33,035 nt of DNA from Bacillota bacterium (GTDB taxonomy: Bacteria; Bacillota; Bacilli; Alicyclobacillales; SLC66): NCBI GenBank assembly GCA_021805735.1, contig JAJZEE010000038.1:1-33035 (forward strand), in the 5' to 3' direction. The first letter of the stretch is position 1, and each line of letters opens with the position of its first letter. The position numbers and the translations under genes were made by a program. The notes under the pieces were generated by a model. It was not told the DNA's origin and did no database searches. It saw only the letters and a program-made list of their open reading frames with translations. Below are positions 1 to 11,760 of this stretch, one piece after another.

Positions 1-114
1 AACGACTCCCCAAATCAGAAAGAATGGTGCGCCTCCCCTGAACATTTCTCCCCGTGCCTGCGCCACCAAACCCTTGATCAACCGCACATCCTTCAGCGCT
101 TCTTCGACATCCAC
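1..114 (-). CDS. Membrane protein, N-terminal fragment (runs off left edge)
   Basis: The minus strand carries an open frame of 38 codons that leaves the window at base 1. Its start is probably the GTG at 114-112, preceded by a GGGGGA Shine-Dalgarno-like run; a GTG at 129-127 is an alternative. The peptide opens with a charged helix (DVEEALKDVRLIKG) and then a hydrophobic stretch (APFFLIWGVV) that looks like the first membrane segment. The function is not recognisable from so little. The start region lies inside or next to the perfect hairpin at 117-173, so the leader of this mRNA would be strongly structured. The gene is probably real, but the start is uncertain. Confidence 0.5.
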   Translation of the reverse strand, partial: MDVEEALKDVRLIKGLVAQARGEMFRGGAPFFLIWGVV

Positions 115-116
115 TC

Positions 117-173
117 CATCATCCCCCACACATAGTACTCTGTAAAACAGAGTACTATGTGTGGGGGATGATG
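117..173. repeat. Perfect 27-bp inverted repeat with 3-nt loop
   Basis: Arms 117-143 and 147-173 are exact reverse complements around the loop AAA. There is no T-tract on either side, so it is not a typical intrinsic terminator. The left arm contains the likely ribosome-binding region of the partial gene on the minus strand, so it could control that gene's translation or be a footprint of a small mobile repeat. Confidence 0.85.
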
Positions 174-258
174 TCAATAGCCGATTGGAAACAGGTCATA
201 GCCTTGTGCTGCCGTCCCATCGCCGCCTCAAACAGCGACGAAACAGTTTTATTACCGA

Positions 259-555
259 CTATGTAACAAGGCAAGACTGTACAGTTCTTTGAAATGATGA
301 AGGATCATCCACATAAATGAACACGGAGTTAATTGCATTATTTACTCCAAACAACCCAGAACTTTGCACTGGATGTTTGAGAGCGATTTCAAACTGTGGT
401 TGATCTCCAAATCCAGTTTCAAAATCTAGTGTGGGCATGGCTGCGGAAACAAATCTGTCTTTTGAACGTTTAATTTTACCTTTAGATCGATCAACAGAAC
501 GAAAATACTCAATCGCCCAAGAAAGGGGTTGTAGGTCGCTCACACTACCGACCAC
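259..555 (-). CDS. Hypothetical protein, possibly N-terminally truncated
   Basis: This is a 98-aa open frame starting at GTG 555-553, with no convincing Shine-Dalgarno in front. The family is not recognised. The peptide has a basic N-terminal third (RSVDRSKGKIKRSKDRF) and a C-terminal part with mixed hydrophobic and polar residues (NNAINSVFIYVDDPSSF) that reads like a small alpha/beta fold. In frame upstream is a stop, preceded by ATG-GAC-AAC-TGA. A neighbouring frame just upstream also reads plausibly (TTDGQAIQWSVV), so a frameshift that removed the true N-terminus is possible. It is the same strand as the methyltransferase gene upstream, about 150 bp away. It could be a remnant or spurious. 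Confidence 0.35.
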   Translation of the reverse strand: MVGSVSDLQPLSWAIEYFRSVDRSKGKIKRSKDRFVSAAMPTLDFETGFGDQPQFEIALKHPVQSSGLFGVNNAINSVFIYVDDPSSFQRTVQSCLVT

Positions 556-701
556 TGGATCGCTTGTCCATCAGTTGTCCATGTGTGCTTCATCCTGTTC
601 CGATCTTATCCCCAACAACCGAATCCCACATTCACTCCGTCATATCTGATTTGAAATGTTCAGCGAATTAGACTTCATTGTAGTGCTATTCAAACAACGT
701 C

Positions 702-1508
702 CTATTTATACGCCAGACACATCCAATGAAGTCTTCCTGTTTGCAGCCATTGAACAGAGTGGAACCCGGAGCTGTACAGATGTTCGCTTAGGTCACCTAC
801 AAGCGAATAGACCTCGCTGTCGTCCCACTGGCCCAACATACTCTTGCGCGCCTCCGCAACCGCCGCATTGGAGGCAAACATGATGTCCAACAAACAGGCC
901 ATCCCGCCCTTCCGAATGACGCGATACACCTCCTCGCAGGCTGCTTGACGTTCCTCCAAAGGTACCTCATGGAAACAGAAGCTTGAAACGACAGCATCAA
1001 ACGCATTATCTGCAAAAGGGATTTGCCGAAAAGTACCAATCTGCAAGTCATAGCCAGGATGCAGTTTTCGGCATTCATCAATCATGGATTCTGACAGATC
1101 GATTCCAGAGATCTTCGCCCCCTGCGCTTCTAACAGTTGTGCAAATTTCCCTGTTCCAATCCCAATATCCAGTACCTGAACTCCGTTGGATACAGTGCAT
1201 ACCTGAGATGCCGTTTTCAAGCTAGTTTCATAGCCTTCCAAAATCCCGTTGGCGTTTCTCAGATCCTGATCGTAACTTGACGCCCAATTGTCAAATAATT
1301 CTTTTGTCTCCTCGATACCTCGTGTCAATGAGGTTCCCCCTTCCATTTCCCGTTCTGACTTTGGTATTATAAGCCACACTGCGAAGAAGACAACTGCACC
1401 GACAGCAATGCCAATCCACGAAATTTTTTGTGAAAAAAGTTCACTGAAGATCGAACCGAACACCGCGAACATGAGTGCGCCAAGCACAGCAGTCAATAAT
1501 ATTTTCAT
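702..1508 (-). CDS. Membrane-anchored class I SAM-dependent methyltransferase
   Basis: The 268-aa protein begins with two hydrophobic segments (roughly residues 4-24 and 31-47), which should anchor it in the membrane. A soluble methyltransferase domain follows from about residue 75. Motif I is VLDIGIGTGKFA, followed by the acidic motif SGIDLSESMI, the post-I segment DNAFDAVVSSFCFHEVP and a C-terminal IRKGGMACLLDI strand, as in the Methyltransf_11/25 families. The substrate cannot be deduced. I chose ATG 1508 because GGAG lies 9 nt upstream; an ATG 15 bases earlier would overlap that ribosome-binding site. The gene is divergent from the MFS exporter at 1759, with about 250 bp between. A two-helix anchor on this kind of methyltransferase is not common and may point to a lipid or quinone-like substrate (inference). 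Confidence 0.8.
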   Translation of the reverse strand: MKILLTAVLGALMFAVFGSIFSELFSQKISWIGIAVGAVVFFAVWLIIPKSEREMEGGTSLTRGIEETKELFDNWASSYDQDLRNANGILEGYETSLKTASQVCTVSNGVQVLDIGIGTGKFAQLLEAQGAKISGIDLSESMIDECRKLHPGYDLQIGTFRQIPFADNAFDAVVSSFCFHEVPLEERQAACEEVYRVIRKGGMACLLDIMFASNAAVAEARKSMLGQWDDSEVYSLVGDLSEHLYSSGFHSVQWLQTGRLHWMCLAYK

Positions 1509-1689
1509 CTGACGCAACTCCATTCTGTTCTGTGTACATTAGCCGTCTCCCAGCATTTTGATGGAGCTTCGACAGTTCCACAATCGCCTCATGCGCCGCC
1601 ATATGATTCGAGCGGCTGAAACGCCCGGATCGGCAGTCGGCGCAGATGCAACCAAGCGGAACGAAGCGCACTGGGGCGAGTCACCGCCG

Positions 1690-1718
1690 CTCTCATTCTT
1701 TTCGCGGTGTGCTAGAAT
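1690..1718 (+). promoter_or_regulatory. Possible extended -10 promoter for MFS exporter
   Basis: TG-C-TAGAAT at 1710-1718 fits an extended -10 element 40 bp before the MFS start. The -35 region at the right spacing (about 1690-1695) is a poor match. Confidence 0.4.
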
Positions 1719-1758
1719 GACAGTTGGCAAAGAGCTTCAAATGAAACGAGGCTGCACG

Positions 1759-2982
1759 ATGACTACAGTGACCGCGTCGAACCGATTTTCCCTCTCGGTA
1801 TATTTTCTTTTTGTGGAAGCCCTCTTTATGAATATGGGGTTCTTCATGCTCATTCCCATGCTGTCCATCCATTATCTATCGCTCGGCATGACCGCCCTGT
1901 TTGTGGGGAATCTCTACGCGGTTCGCATTCTGTCGCAACAGGGGCTGCAGCTTTTTGGCGGCGCGATCGCGGATCGCGTTCCCTATCGGTATGTGATTCT
2001 GGCGGGCTGCCTGATCCGCTCCGTAGGGTTCGCTCTGTTCGCCCTCATTGCAGCCGGGCCGTGGCTGTATGCGGCGGCTATCCTGTTTGGCGTCGGCGGC
2101 GCGCTGTTTGGACCGGCGGGAAACGCGGCGCTGGCTTCCCTCGTGCCTTCTGAATTGCAGGCGCGCGCCTTTACCATCCGCCAGGCAACGAGCAACATAG
2201 GCACCACAGTCGGTCCTGTGCTCGGCGCGTTTCTCGTCTACGATCACTTTAACGCGATTTGCTGGATAGCGGGAGCCATATTTGCCGGCATCGGGATCAT
2301 GAGCGTCGTGCTGTTGCCCAATCAGGCACCCTTGGACAACAAACCCACACTGTGGCGCGGGGTGCGCGCCATTGGACGCAATCGCGTGTTCATCCGCTTT
2401 GTGATCCTTTTCATGGGTTACTACCTGATCTATCAGCAAATGTACATCGCCATCCCCGATACCCTGCACGCGCTGCACGCACCGAAAACGGCGCTTGGGG
2501 AACTGTTCAGCCTGGAAGCGATTCTGGAAATCGCAGTGTCTTATCCGGCCATCGCATTGATGAACAGGTATGCCCATCGTTGGTCCGCTCCCAAAATCAT
2601 GGCGTTTGGCATGTATGTCATGGCGCTGAGTTGGCTCCCGCTCATCCTGCGCGTCAACGTATGGGGCGTCCTGGCCCCGGTGGTCGGCCTCTCCATCGGC
2701 TCGGTGATCACGATACCCAACCGGCAGACCTATACGGCGCTGCTGGCGGACAAACCGTACCTCGCCACGTACTTTGGCGTCGCTTCTCTCTCCATGGCGG
2801 TCGGCGCGTCAGTCGGAGCAAGCGGAGGCGGACTGCTGATGCGCGTCGCCTCACATCCACTCGGTTTCATCGCGTCGCCGCCCGCCCTCGTGTTCGCGCT
2901 CATCGCGCTGGCGTCCGGTTATTTGTTCTCCCGTCTGCCCAGCCCGTCTCCGCCGCTGGACTCACCCGGATATACGGGATAG
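1759..2982 (+). CDS. MFS transporter, drug:H+ antiporter (DHA1) type
   Basis: The 407-aa protein shows the usual MFS pattern of about 12 hydrophobic segments. The loop after helix 2 holds the family motif (GGAIADRVPYRYV, a form of G-x-x-x-D-R-x-x-x-R). An acidic/amide-rich segment in the first half (SELQARAFTIRQATSNIGTTVGPVLGAFLV) resembles motif C of proton-driven exporters of the MdtH/YfmO type. A multidrug or metabolite efflux role in the cytoplasmic membrane follows from family knowledge; the substrate is unknown. I chose ATG 1759 because GAGG sits 7 nt upstream, whereas longer in-frame starts have no such site. It is transcribed away from the methyltransferase and towards the GPH transporter, with the inverted repeat at 3032-3106 between them. 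Confidence 0.85.
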   Translation: MTTVTASNRFSLSVYFLFVEALFMNMGFFMLIPMLSIHYLSLGMTALFVGNLYAVRILSQQGLQLFGGAIADRVPYRYVILAGCLIRSVGFALFALIAAGPWLYAAAILFGVGGALFGPAGNAALASLVPSELQARAFTIRQATSNIGTTVGPVLGAFLVYDHFNAICWIAGAIFAGIGIMSVVLLPNQAPLDNKPTLWRGVRAIGRNRVFIRFVILFMGYYLIYQQMYIAIPDTLHALHAPKTALGELFSLEAILEIAVSYPAIALMNRYAHRWSAPKIMAFGMYVMALSWLPLILRVNVWGVLAPVVGLSIGSVITIPNRQTYTALLADKPYLATYFGVASLSMAVGASVGASGGGLLMRVASHPLGFIASPPALVFALIALASGYLFSRLPSPSPPLDSPGYTG

Positions 2983-3031
2983 ACTGTCATGGCGCTTCGC
3001 GCCACCATCAGCAGGATGAAAAACCCGCTTG

Positions 3032-3106
3032 GCCGGGCTCGTATACTGTGCCGAGGCGAGTTCGGCGCAGCCGTGTTTGAGCAGCGGCACAGTATACGAG
3101 CCCGGC
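3032..3106 (-). terminator. 22-bp inverted repeat, possible terminator of the long minus-strand operon
   Basis: Arms 3032-3053 and 3085-3106 are perfect complements with a 31-nt loop. Read on the minus strand, downstream of the GPH transporter, the repeat is followed 8 nt later by TTTTT. An alternative short CCCG/CGGG stem lies directly against that T-run. No T-run follows on the plus strand. The long loop is unusual for a terminator. Confidence 0.5.
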
Positions 3107-3147
3107 GGGCAGGGAAGGTATTTCCCGGGGTAGTTCCTTCGCAAGCG

Positions 3148-4515
3148 CTACATCGGGCGCCCTGCAAACGGCGGGGCCGCAAGCGGCGGGTCTGCCGCCA
3201 GTTCCGCGTCCCGTTTCGCCCGAAACTGCACGATGCCCTCCAGGCGATGGCCGTGAAGCGGATACAGATACAAAGCCACGAGAGCGATAATGATCGAAGA
3301 AAGGGGAATGATGCTGAGCATGGCGTGCATGCCGGCCAGCGCCTGAGGCGCCTGGTTGACGCGATCAGGCACATAGCCCGTCCGGGTAAACACCTGCGCC
3401 ATGACGATCGCCTGCAGAGTGACGCCAAACCGGATGATGAAGCCCTGCACACCGTAGTACATACCCTCTCTTCGCGCTCCCGAGCGCATCTCATCTTCGT
3501 CGATGACGTCCGAAATCAGAACGTCCAGCAAGATGAGCATGCCTGCCAACGCGGCTCCAAGCGGCACCATGGCGATCCATGCGGCTGTAAACGTTCTCAC
3601 GAAAGCATACGGAATCAGGGCCACGCCAAATATGGCGGCTGCCGCCATCATGGCAACGCGCGCGCCAGTACGCTTCGTGATCGCGCTCCACACGTATACG
3701 AATGGCAGAGCCGTAATGAACAGCGTGCCAAGCAGGATCGTCGTTTCACCGTGCGTCGCGTGAAGCACGTACTTGGTGAAAAAAGGCATCACGGCGGGAA
3801 TCAGAACAAACGGAAATTGGATGAAGAAACTGGCGACCACATAGGGAACAAAGGATCGATTCACAAACGTCAGGCGCAACGCCTGCAGGATGGGTACGCC
3901 CCGTTCCCCCTGCGGCTGCTGATCGGGCCGTTCGCGGATCCCGTACAGTGAAATGAGCAATGTGACCAACCCGATGGCCCCAAACAGCACGGCCATGGTC
4001 GTCCAGCCGAAGGCGCCGTAAAGCAGGGGCGGACAAGCCACGCCTAGAATCATCCCCAGAATTCCCATGCCTTGACGCCAAGCGGAGACGCCCGCCCGCT
4101 CACGGAGAGTCGGGTACATCTCCGGGAACAGAGCCGTCCAGTTAAGCACCACAAGGACAAACATAACATCGTAAAGGAAAACGCTGATGAGAAAATACCA
4201 GAATAATGCCGTGGAGGTATGATGGACAAACGGAACCCAGATAAGAATAAACGCGAGCGCAAACGGTATCGATCCAAACAGGATGTACGGCACGCGCCGG
4301 CCAAAACGCGTATGGGTCCGATCAGAGATGTGACCGACAAGCGGATTGAGGATTGCGTTCAAAACCCCCTGGATGCCCATTCCAAGCCCAATCAGGCTTG
4401 CTGACGCCTGTAGGTGATCGACGTAAAAGAAGAAGCCAAATGTTGCAAACGCCTGCGAATACAAACTAATGCCAAAGCTTCCTGCGCTATACGCGATCTG
4501 TTTGCCGAGCGCCAC
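3148..4515 (-). CDS. GPH-family (MFS_2) sugar:cation symporter
   Basis: The 455-aa protein has about 12 hydrophobic segments and the N-terminal region typical of the glycoside-pentoside-hexuronide family: an opening AYSAGSFGISLYSQAF, then NPLVGHISDRTHTRFGRRVPYILFG, which matches the family's D-x-x-x-x-x-x-GRRRP-type loop. Members such as MelB, XynB-like and YicJ-like proteins import glycosides with Na+ or H+. The start is GTG 4515-4513 with GAGGGGG about 10 nt upstream. It lies only 30 bp after the PIG-L deacetylase on the same strand, so the two are probably cotranscribed and may handle the same amino-sugar or glycoside (inference). It is the last gene of the block that begins with cggR. Confidence 0.85.
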   Translation of the reverse strand: MALGKQIAYSAGSFGISLYSQAFATFGFFFYVDHLQASASLIGLGMGIQGVLNAILNPLVGHISDRTHTRFGRRVPYILFGSIPFALAFILIWVPFVHHTSTALFWYFLISVFLYDVMFVLVVLNWTALFPEMYPTLRERAGVSAWRQGMGILGMILGVACPPLLYGAFGWTTMAVLFGAIGLVTLLISLYGIRERPDQQPQGERGVPILQALRLTFVNRSFVPYVVASFFIQFPFVLIPAVMPFFTKYVLHATHGETTILLGTLFITALPFVYVWSAITKRTGARVAMMAAAAIFGVALIPYAFVRTFTAAWIAMVPLGAALAGMLILLDVLISDVIDEDEMRSGARREGMYYGVQGFIIRFGVTLQAIVMAQVFTRTGYVPDRVNQAPQALAGMHAMLSIIPLSSIIIALVALYLYPLHGHRLEGIVQFRAKRDAELAADPPLAAPPFAGRPM

Positions 4516-4545
4516 GCTCCATCCCCCTCTTTACACTAAGGCTGA

Positions 4546-5325
4546 TCACATCCACTCTGCCTGGGTGTTATAATGCGTCAGTCTGCGGTGCATCACCTTA
4601 AGCAGTTCCGCGAAATGAAGGGGCTCCGAGGGCACAGTCACACGCGTGTCCGCCTCCTTGGAAGTCGCGCCCTGAAACTGCGTAATCGATTTCATAAACT
4701 CGGCCTCGGACCCCGAAAACTGGCTCTGATGCGCCAAAATGGCCGCAATCTTGCGCTCTATGTAAGCGTCGATGGCAACCTTTGTGTTGGGTCTGCTGGT
4801 TCCGTAAAATGCGATGACCGGGCACGCGTGCGGAGCCAGGCCACGGCTCGCGTCTTCCGGACTGTATTCAGGAAACCCGGCCAGAGCGAACGCGTCGGCA
4901 GTCGCCAGACCGGCCGCCCGGTGGTCCGGATGCACCTCATAGGGAAGCCACGGATCCATTGACAGTAAAAGATCCGGTCTGACCTGTCGGATCACTGTGG
5001 CGATGCGCTTGGCGAGGTCAGAAACCTGCGCCAGTCCCGTATCCGCCAAATCCAGCCAATGAAACCCTGAAACGCCCAGAATCGCCCCGGATGTTTGCAA
5101 CTCTCGTTTTCGCACCGCCGCAAGCCCCGCTCCAGCCACTTGCGGATCCGCGCTGCCCGCGCCGCCGTCCGTCAGCGTCAAGTACTCTACCACCACGCCG
5201 CGTTCTGCAAGCAGGGCAATGGTTCCTCCGATTCCGACCTCGATGTCGTCGGGGTGCGGCGCCACAGCGAGAACATGCCGGGCAGACAGGAGATCCGCAG
5301 GCTGCAGCAGAGCTTCAAGATCCAC
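4546..5325 (-). CDS. PIG-L (LmbE-like) family N-acetylglucosaminyl deacetylase
   Basis: The protein is a zinc-dependent de-N-acetylase of the PIG-L superfamily. The metal and catalytic motif HPDD is in VLAVAPHPDDIEVGIGGT near the N-terminus, and the second metal-binding motif is EVHPDHRAAG. Relatives remove acetyl from GlcNAc-containing compounds (BshB in bacillithiol, MshB in mycothiol, chitobiose deacetylases). This one could be BshB-like, but its place between two sugar-type transporters and behind eno argues for a catabolic substrate; this is not settled. I favour GTG 5325 (259 aa) because GAGGGAA lies about 5 nt upstream. The in-frame ATG at 5373 (275 aa) has no ribosome-binding site but starts just 23 bp after the MFS gene. 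Confidence 0.8.
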   Translation of the reverse strand: MDLEALLQPADLLSARHVLAVAPHPDDIEVGIGGTIALLAERGVVVEYLTLTDGGAGSADPQVAGAGLAAVRKRELQTSGAILGVSGFHWLDLADTGLAQVSDLAKRIATVIRQVRPDLLLSMDPWLPYEVHPDHRAAGLATADAFALAGFPEYSPEDASRGLAPHACPVIAFYGTSRPNTKVAIDAYIERKIAAILAHQSQFSGSEAEFMKSITQFQGATSKEADTRVTVPSEPLHFAELLKVMHRRLTHYNTQAEWM

Positions 5326-5396
5326 GAGACTTCCCTCATTTCCCACAATGCGATCGTCTGATGATGGTTTCATTATGCCAATTATTTCAGAGTTTG

Positions 5397-8050
<2,654 letters not shown>

Positions 8051-8151
8051 TCACTACAGGCCCACGGTCGCCCTCGGCTCACGACCGCTGTCAGTCCGAG
8101 AGCGCCGCCAGCCCGCGGGCGCCATCAGTTCAACACCACAGCAGCCCGCGA

Positions 8152-9690
8152 TCACTGGATGATGATACTCCCTCCCGTCATCTCTGCAGGTTGCCCGATT
8201 CCCAGCAAATCGAGCATGGTCGGCGCCATATCGGCGAGGACGCCCCCCTCGCGAAGGGTCAGCCCTAGCACCGTCACGATGCACGGTACGGGATTGGTGG
8301 TGTGAGTCGTACAGGGCGAACCCGTTTCCGGATCGATCATCACATCGGCGTTCCCGTGATCGGCGATGATGATCGCGGCTCCCCCCGCCTCCAGCAACGC
8401 GTCGACAACCTGACCCAGACAAGCGTCAGCGGCCTCGCACGCCTTGACTGCCGCTTCCATGATCCCCGAGTGGCCGACCATATCCGGGTTGGCAAAATTG
8501 AGAATCATCACATCCAGACGACCCTGGCGAATGCGCGCTTCTGCGGCGTCCGCCAGCTCATACGCGCTCATTTCCGGCTTCAGGTCGTACGTGGCCACCT
8601 TTGGCGAGGGAATCAGGATGCGCTCTTCTCCCACAAAGGGTTCTTCCCTGCCGCCGGAAAAAAACGAAGTCACATGGGGAAATTTTTCCGTCTCTGCAAT
8701 GCGCAACTGCGTCAGGCTCTGCTGTGTCAGCACTTCGCCAAGCGTGTTGTCCAGATTCGTCGGCCTGTAGGCGACATACCCTCCAACAGATTCACTAAAG
8801 CGCGTCAGGCACACGTAGTATGTGTGCGGGTGCCTGGGCCCCCGATCAAAGCCGCGAAAATCGTCATTGGTGAACACCTGCGAAATCTGTACGGCCCGAT
8901 CCGGCCGAAAATTAAACATGATGACTGCGTCATCGTCTTCGATCAGACCAACCGCGCGCCCATCATCGCCGACAATCACAACCGGCATGACAAACTCATC
9001 GGTAACCGAACGACGGTAGCTGTCTTCCAGCGCCGCCAGCGGATCCGTCGCCTGTTCGCCTTCCCCGTACACCATGGCCCGATACGCCTTCTCGGTGCGT
9101 TCCCACCGTTTATCGCGGTCCATCGCGTAGTAGCGACCCTGCACCGTCGCCAATTGACCCACGCCGACCTGCGCCATTTTGTCCGTCAGCCGCCGCACAT
9201 ACTCCCGCCCCGTATGCGGAAGCACATCGCGACCATCCAGGAACGCGTGCACGTAAACCTTGTGGAGGCCCTCCTGTTTCGCGAAGTCGATCAGCGCAAA
9301 GAGGTGATCGATGTGGCTATGTACGCCACCGTCAGACAACAGACCGTACAGGTGCAGGCTGCTCCCCTTTTCCCGCACGTGCCTGGCAGCGTCCACAAAC
9401 ACCGGATTGGCGGCAAATTCGCCTTCCCTGATGGCTTTCGAGATGCGAGTGAGATCCTGATACACCACGCGGCCGGCGCCCAGGTTCAGATGACCCACTT
9501 CCGAGTTGCCCATCTGCCCCTCCGGCAAACCCACCGCCTCACCGCTCGCCCGCAGTGTGGTAAACGGATACGTCTGACGATAGCGGTCAAAGTTTGGCTT
9601 GCGCGCGGCCGCTACGGCATTGCCTTCCCGCTCCTCACGCAACCCGAACCCATCCAATATGATGAGGGCCAGTGGTTTTGGCTTCTCCAT
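8152..9690 (-). CDS. gpmI: 2,3-bisphosphoglycerate-independent phosphoglycerate mutase
   Basis: The 512-aa protein interconverts 3- and 2-phosphoglycerate and belongs to the alkaline phosphatase superfamily. The first metal site is in LIILDGFG (Asp13). The phosphoserine nucleophile is Ser63 in [17 protein letters not shown]. The phosphotransferase domain carries [24 protein letters not shown] and [15 protein letters not shown]. The second metal site is in [12 protein letters not shown] and [11 protein letters not shown], with the final His in [10 protein letters not shown]. These Mn2+-dependent enzymes are typical of spore formers. The start ATG 9690 has a strong GAGGAGG about 8 nt upstream. 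It lies 35 bp after tpiA in the glycolytic operon. Confidence 0.98.
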   Translation of the reverse strand: MEKPKPLALIILDGFGLREEREGNAVAAARKPNFDRYRQTYPFTTLRASGEAVGLPEGQMGNSEVGHLNLGAGRVVYQDLTRISKAIREGEFAANPVFVDAARHVREKGSSLHLYGLLSDGGVHSHIDHLFALIDFAKQEGLHKVYVHAFLDGRDVLPHTGREYVRRLTDKMAQVGVGQLATVQGRYYAMDRDKRWERTEKAYRAMVYGEGEQATDPLAALEDSYRRSVTDEFVMPVVIVGDDGRAVGLIEDDDAVIMFNFRPDRAVQISQVFTNDDFRGFDRGPRHPHTYYVCLTRFSESVGGYVAYRPTNLDNTLGEVLTQQSLTQLRIAETEKFPHVTSFFSGGREEPFVGEERILIPSPKVATYDLKPEMSAYELADAAEARIRQGRLDVMILNFANPDMVGHSGIMEAAVKACEAADACLGQVVDALLEAGGAAIIIADHGNADVMIDPETGSPCTTHTTNPVPCIVTVLGLTLREGGVLADMAPTMLDLLGIGQPAEMTGGSIIIQ

Positions 9691-9725
9691 ACACACTCCT
9701 CCTCGTACATCCAGTCGCCTCTGCG

Positions 9726-10538
9726 TTACAGCGCGCTTTGCCGCCACAGTTCCACAAACGATTCCGGCTTCAGACTGGCGCCTCCGACAAGCGCGCCGTC
9801 GATGTCCGGCTGTTTCAGATACGTTGCGATGTTGTCCGGTTTCACACTGCCGCCGTAGAGAATGCGCGCCTGTTGCGCGATTTCGGCGCCGAGCGCAGCG
9901 CGAATCAACTCCCGGATCAGAAGAATGACCTCCTGCGCATCCTGCGCCGATGAGGATCGTCCCGTGCCGATCGCCCACACCGGCTCATAGGCGACAACCA
10001 GCGAGGCGAGCGGCAAAGCGCCTGTCGCGGGTGGATTCTGATCGCTTTGCGCCTCCCGTTCGCGCAGGGCTGCGAGCACAGCGCCCACCTGGCTCCGAAT
10101 CACCGTCGCCGTCTGCCCGCCCTCTCTTTGCTCCAGAGTCTCGCCCACGCAAACGATCGGAATCAGTCCACGATCCAGAGCCACCACTGTCTTTTTGGCC
10201 ACGTTCGCATCGGATTCAGCGAAGTGCGCCCGCCGTTCAGAGTGACCCAGGATCACATAACGGCAGCCCAGCGCAAGCAGCATAGAAGCTGACACTTCAC
10301 CCGTAAATGCGCCTTCCTGCGCTTCGTGCATGTGTTGCGCGCCGACTCCCACATGCAGGGGTGCGAACGCATCCGCCAATCCAAAGAGAGCCGTGGCGGG
10401 CGCGCAGATCACTGCCTCGACGGCTGCGTCATCGCGAGGCAGAGTCGTTGCCGCAAGTTCAGCCGCAAAAGCGAGCGCATCCGCGTGGGTCTTGTACATT
10501 TTCCAGTTCCCCGCCAACAACTTGACGCGTGTCTTCAC
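9726..10538 (-). CDS. tpiA: Triosephosphate isomerase
   Basis: The 270-aa protein interconverts dihydroxyacetone phosphate and glyceraldehyde 3-phosphate. Catalytic Lys13 is in AGNWKM, His99 in ILGHSERR, and Glu185 in [12 protein letters not shown]; the phosphate-binding [11 protein letters not shown] is near the C-terminus. The start is GTG 10538-10536, sharing GTGA with the pgk stop, so translation is probably coupled. The protein is some 15-20 residues longer than usual because of an extra Gln/Asp/Pro-rich segment at about residues 160-177, just before the strand carrying the catalytic Glu. All catalytic residues are intact, so this is probably a benign surface loop. Confidence 0.97.
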   Translation of the reverse strand: MKTRVKLLAGNWKMYKTHADALAFAAELAATTLPRDDAAVEAVICAPATALFGLADAFAPLHVGVGAQHMHEAQEGAFTGEVSASMLLALGCRYVILGHSERRAHFAESDANVAKKTVVALDRGLIPIVCVGETLEQREGGQTATVIRSQVGAVLAALREREAQSDQNPPATGALPLASLVVAYEPVWAIGTGRSSSAQDAQEVILLIRELIRAALGAEIAQQARILYGGSVKPDNIATYLKQPDIDGALVGGASLKPESFVELWRQSAL

Positions 10539-11731
10539 AGGTTTCCGCCCCCTTTCGCCTGCAGCGCCGCCACTCCCGGCAGTTGCCGCCCCTCCAGAAA
10601 CTCCAGAGACGCGCCTCCACCCGTCGAAATATGCGTCATCCGCTCCGCCAGACCCGCCTTTTCCACGGCAGCGACAGAATCGCCGCCGCCGATGATCGTG
10701 ACTCCCTGAACGTCCGCAACGGCCTGCGCCACCGCGCTTGTGCCGATCGCGAATTGCTCCATCTCAAAGACGCCCATGGGCCCATTCCAGATAATCGTGC
10801 GCGACCGGGCAATCTCGTCCGCGTACAGTCTGATGGTTTGTGGGCCGATATCAAGCGCCATGTCGTCATCCTGAATTTCGTCGAGCGCAACGACCCGTGA
10901 CGGCGCGTCTGCCGCAAAACGTTTCGCCACCACCAGGTCCACTGGCAGAAGCAGTCTCTTTCCCGTCTCCGCCGCGAGCGACAGCAGTCCGCGCGCGAGG
11001 TCGGTCTTGTCCGCTTCCACAAGCGACTTGCCTGTACGATAACCCTGAGCCAACAGGAACGTGTTCGCCATACCGCCGCCAATCAGCAATGCGTCTACTT
11101 TTGTCAAGAGATTTTTGATGACGCGGATTTTGTCGCTCACTTTGGCGCCGCCGATGATCGCGGCAAAAGGACGCGCCGGAGTGGACAAAGCCGCCCCCAT
11201 GACACTCAGTTCGCGCTCCATGAGCAGCCCCGCCGCAGACGGCAGCAAGCGGGCGACGCCTTCCGTTGTCGCGTGCGCGCGGTGCGCGGCGCCAAAGGCG
11301 TCATTGACATACACATCCGCCAGTTGCGCAAACAGAGCGGCGAGTTCCGGATCATTGCTCTCTTCACCCTTATAATACCGCACGTTTTCAAGCAGCAGCA
11401 CAGCGCCGTCGCGAAGCTCCCGCGTACGCGCCAACGCCTGTGGGTCCACCGCGTCCTCGCAAAATTCGACAGGCGCCTGCAACAGTTGAGCCAGACGGTC
11501 GCGCACCGGAAGCAGTGAAAGCTCCGGCGCCCGCTCCCCCTTGGGACGCCCCAGATGACTCGCCAGAACGACGCGCGCGCCCTGCTCGCGCAGATACTGA
11601 ATCGTCGGCAAAGCGGCGCGTATGCGCGTATCGTCCGTAATGACCCCATTCTCCATCGGCACGTTAAAATCGACGCGGACCAACACGCGTTTCCCCTGTA
11701 CGGCAATGTCTCGCACTGTCAATGTATCCAT
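10535..11731 (-). CDS. pgk: Phosphoglycerate kinase
   Basis: The 398-aa protein transfers phosphate from 1,3-bisphosphoglycerate to ADP. Visible motifs are [11 protein letters not shown] near the N-terminus, SHLGRPKG for triose binding, [10 protein letters not shown], the hinge region with [11 protein letters not shown], the nucleotide-binding [10 protein letters not shown], and the C-terminal [13 protein letters not shown]. The ATG at 11731 gives the standard length; the ribosome-binding site is weak (GGGGG about 13 nt away). The gap after gap is about 30 bp. The stop overlaps the tpiA GTG start by four bases. Confidence 0.98.
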   Translation of the reverse strand: MDTLTVRDIAVQGKRVLVRVDFNVPMENGVITDDTRIRAALPTIQYLREQGARVVLASHLGRPKGERAPELSLLPVRDRLAQLLQAPVEFCEDAVDPQALARTRELRDGAVLLLENVRYYKGEESNDPELAALFAQLADVYVNDAFGAAHRAHATTEGVARLLPSAAGLLMERELSVMGAALSTPARPFAAIIGGAKVSDKIRVIKNLLTKVDALLIGGGMANTFLLAQGYRTGKSLVEADKTDLARGLLSLAAETGKRLLLPVDLVVAKRFAADAPSRVVALDEIQDDDMALDIGPQTIRLYADEIARSRTIIWNGPMGVFEMEQFAIGTSAVAQAVADVQGVTIIGGGDSVAAVEKAGLAERMTHISTGGGASLEFLEGRQLPGVAALQAKGGGNL

Positions 11732-11760
11732 TTCCGGATTAGCGCCCCCTGCCCCGCGTC

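Noticed and set aside
2259-3080. Second plus-strand frame inside the MFS exporter
   Set aside because: It overlaps the real gene in another frame and has Arg/Gly/Pro-rich low-complexity composition.
8302-9858. Long plus-strand open frame opposite gpmI
   Set aside because: It is the antisense shadow of a well-supported phosphoglycerate mutase gene; its Arg/His/Pro-rich peptide looks non-coding.
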